Part shown: one piece after another, positions 63,356-64,000 of the stretch
How the letters are laid out: every line of letters begins with the position of its first letter
Position numbering within the stretch: position 1 is the first letter of the stretch
Assembly (NCBI GenBank): GCA_030220185.1
Contig: JASPKZ010001598.1
Span: forward strand, 529,001 to 593,000
DNA length: 64,000 bases
Reading direction: 5' to 3'
Origin: Diploptera punctata
Lineage: Eukaryota; Arthropoda; Insecta; Blattodea; Blaberidae
The notes under the pieces: generated by a model
The model's input: only the letters and a program-made list of their open reading frames with translations
Told to the model about the DNA's origin: nothing
Databases searched by the model: none
Translations under genes and position numbers: made by a program

Positions 63356-63885
63356 TATCTTCTTCTTCTTCCTTCCAAGTATTAGGCCAAGGCCTGTTAC
63401 GATCCTATAGAAAATGTTCCCTCCAGCGTTTCATAGGACGGCCCAATGATCTTCGTCCTCTTGGTATATAATTATAAACAGCTTTGGGGATCCGATTTGA
63501 ACTCATTCTTTCAAGATGGTGTTTCCAATTTAGTTGGTACTGTTTAATATATTCCAAAATTGGCGTAGTCTTCAATTCTTTTAAGATATCGGTGTTCCTT
63601 TTCCGATCCCATCTGGTGTAACCCGCTGTTCTGCGCATGAATCTCATTTCACAAGCCGTTATTCTGCTTTCATGTTGTTTTTTTAGTGTCCATGCTTCAC
63701 TACCATAGGTCAACACTGGTCTAGCCAAAGTGTTATATAAACGTAATCTGGTGTTTTTTTGTACAAGGGATGGTTTCATAACTTGATTAATAATTCCTAA
63801 ACTTTTATTATAACTAGTAACTTTTTCAGGGATATCCTTTTCATCCCAGATAGAGAGATAATATCCAAGACGTATCTAAGTACTT
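63356..63885 (-). pseudogene. RTE-F-like LINE C-terminus with (GAA)n tail
   Basis: Reading leftwards: YLGYYLSIWDEKDIP, then the frame 63779-63405 (MKPSLVQKNTRLRLYNTLAR, PVLTYGSEAWTLKKQH, ACEMRFMRRTAGYTRWDRKR, KHHLERMSSNRIPKAVYNY, GRRSLGRPMKRW), stop, DRNRPW.. and (GAA)n at 63358-63376. Confidence 0.82.
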
Positions 63886-63937
63886 TATCTAGTCCTACAT
63901 GGGCTCCTACATCTGCAATAAAACAGTAATAGGCTTA

Positions 63938-64000
63938 ATTATAATGCCTTATTTTAGCTGGCAGACAGTTAAGGCCATTAGGCGTTCTCTTTCACTCAGA
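63938..64000 (-). mobile_element. Jockey/CR1-type LINE 3' tail, runs off the window
   Basis: TTATTTTAGCTGGCAGACAG..AAGGCCATTAGGCGTTCTCT..TTCACTCA matches the reversed tail at 37150-37195. Confidence 0.65.

Overview
The window looks like insect nuclear DNA, AT-rich and packed with transposable elements. The density of RTE-like LINE fragments, tRNA-derived SINEs, Penelope-like elements and (AAT)n tracts, plus an over-used TAGGCCTA octamer, suggests a large polyneopteran genome, probably a cockroach; that species guess is inference. No bacterial-type gene, operon or CRISPR is present.

Only one cellular protein gene is recognisable: the NK-class homeobox gene bagpipe (bap/NKX3-2), on the + strand. 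Its terminal exon (39812-40494) carries a complete 60-residue homeodomain with Tyr54 and the conserved downstream [12 protein letters not shown] block. Its 5' exon (ending at 10958) carries the EH1/TN motif TPFSIADIL and a GTAAGC donor. Both splice sites are phase 1, so the two exons join as one gene across a 28.85-kb intron that is almost wholly built of mobile elements. The start codon is unresolved. A tRNA-Tyr(GTA)-like gene with an intron lies on the - strand at 8778-8868.

Layout. 1-10.5 kb: LINE fragments, two palindromic foldback elements, four copies of a hairpin-ended repeat (Z), one Jockey/CR1-type LINE 3' end, and the tRNA. 10.56-10.96 kb: 5' part of bap. 10.96-39.81 kb (bap intron): a Penelope-like inverted dimer with a 12-bp target duplication, LINE debris of several families, SINEs with target duplications, a pogo-like element split by a SINE, tandem repeats, a trimeric tandem SINE array, and one near-complete but broken RTE-like LINE on the - strand (33.3-36.6 kb). 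39.81-40.49 kb: bap homeobox exon. 40.6-41.3 kb: three 300-bp tandem tRNA-like units. 41.7-64 kb: a TTAA-flanked MITE, a hairpin element, a GC-rich satellite, multi-level nested insertions with visible target duplications, a mariner-like element with 95-bp inverted repeats, a MITE with an internal 64-bp VNTR, a solo LTR with an ATAT duplication, and more LINE/SINE fragments.

The LINE reading frames are all interrupted. Apart from bap and possibly the tRNA, nothing here looks like a functional host gene. The parts most worth checking are the split bap gene, the Penelope dimer, the two tandem tRNA-like arrays, the recombinant 5'UTR-to-3'end LINE derivatives, and the three-copy element Q that carries a conserved peptide of unknown function.
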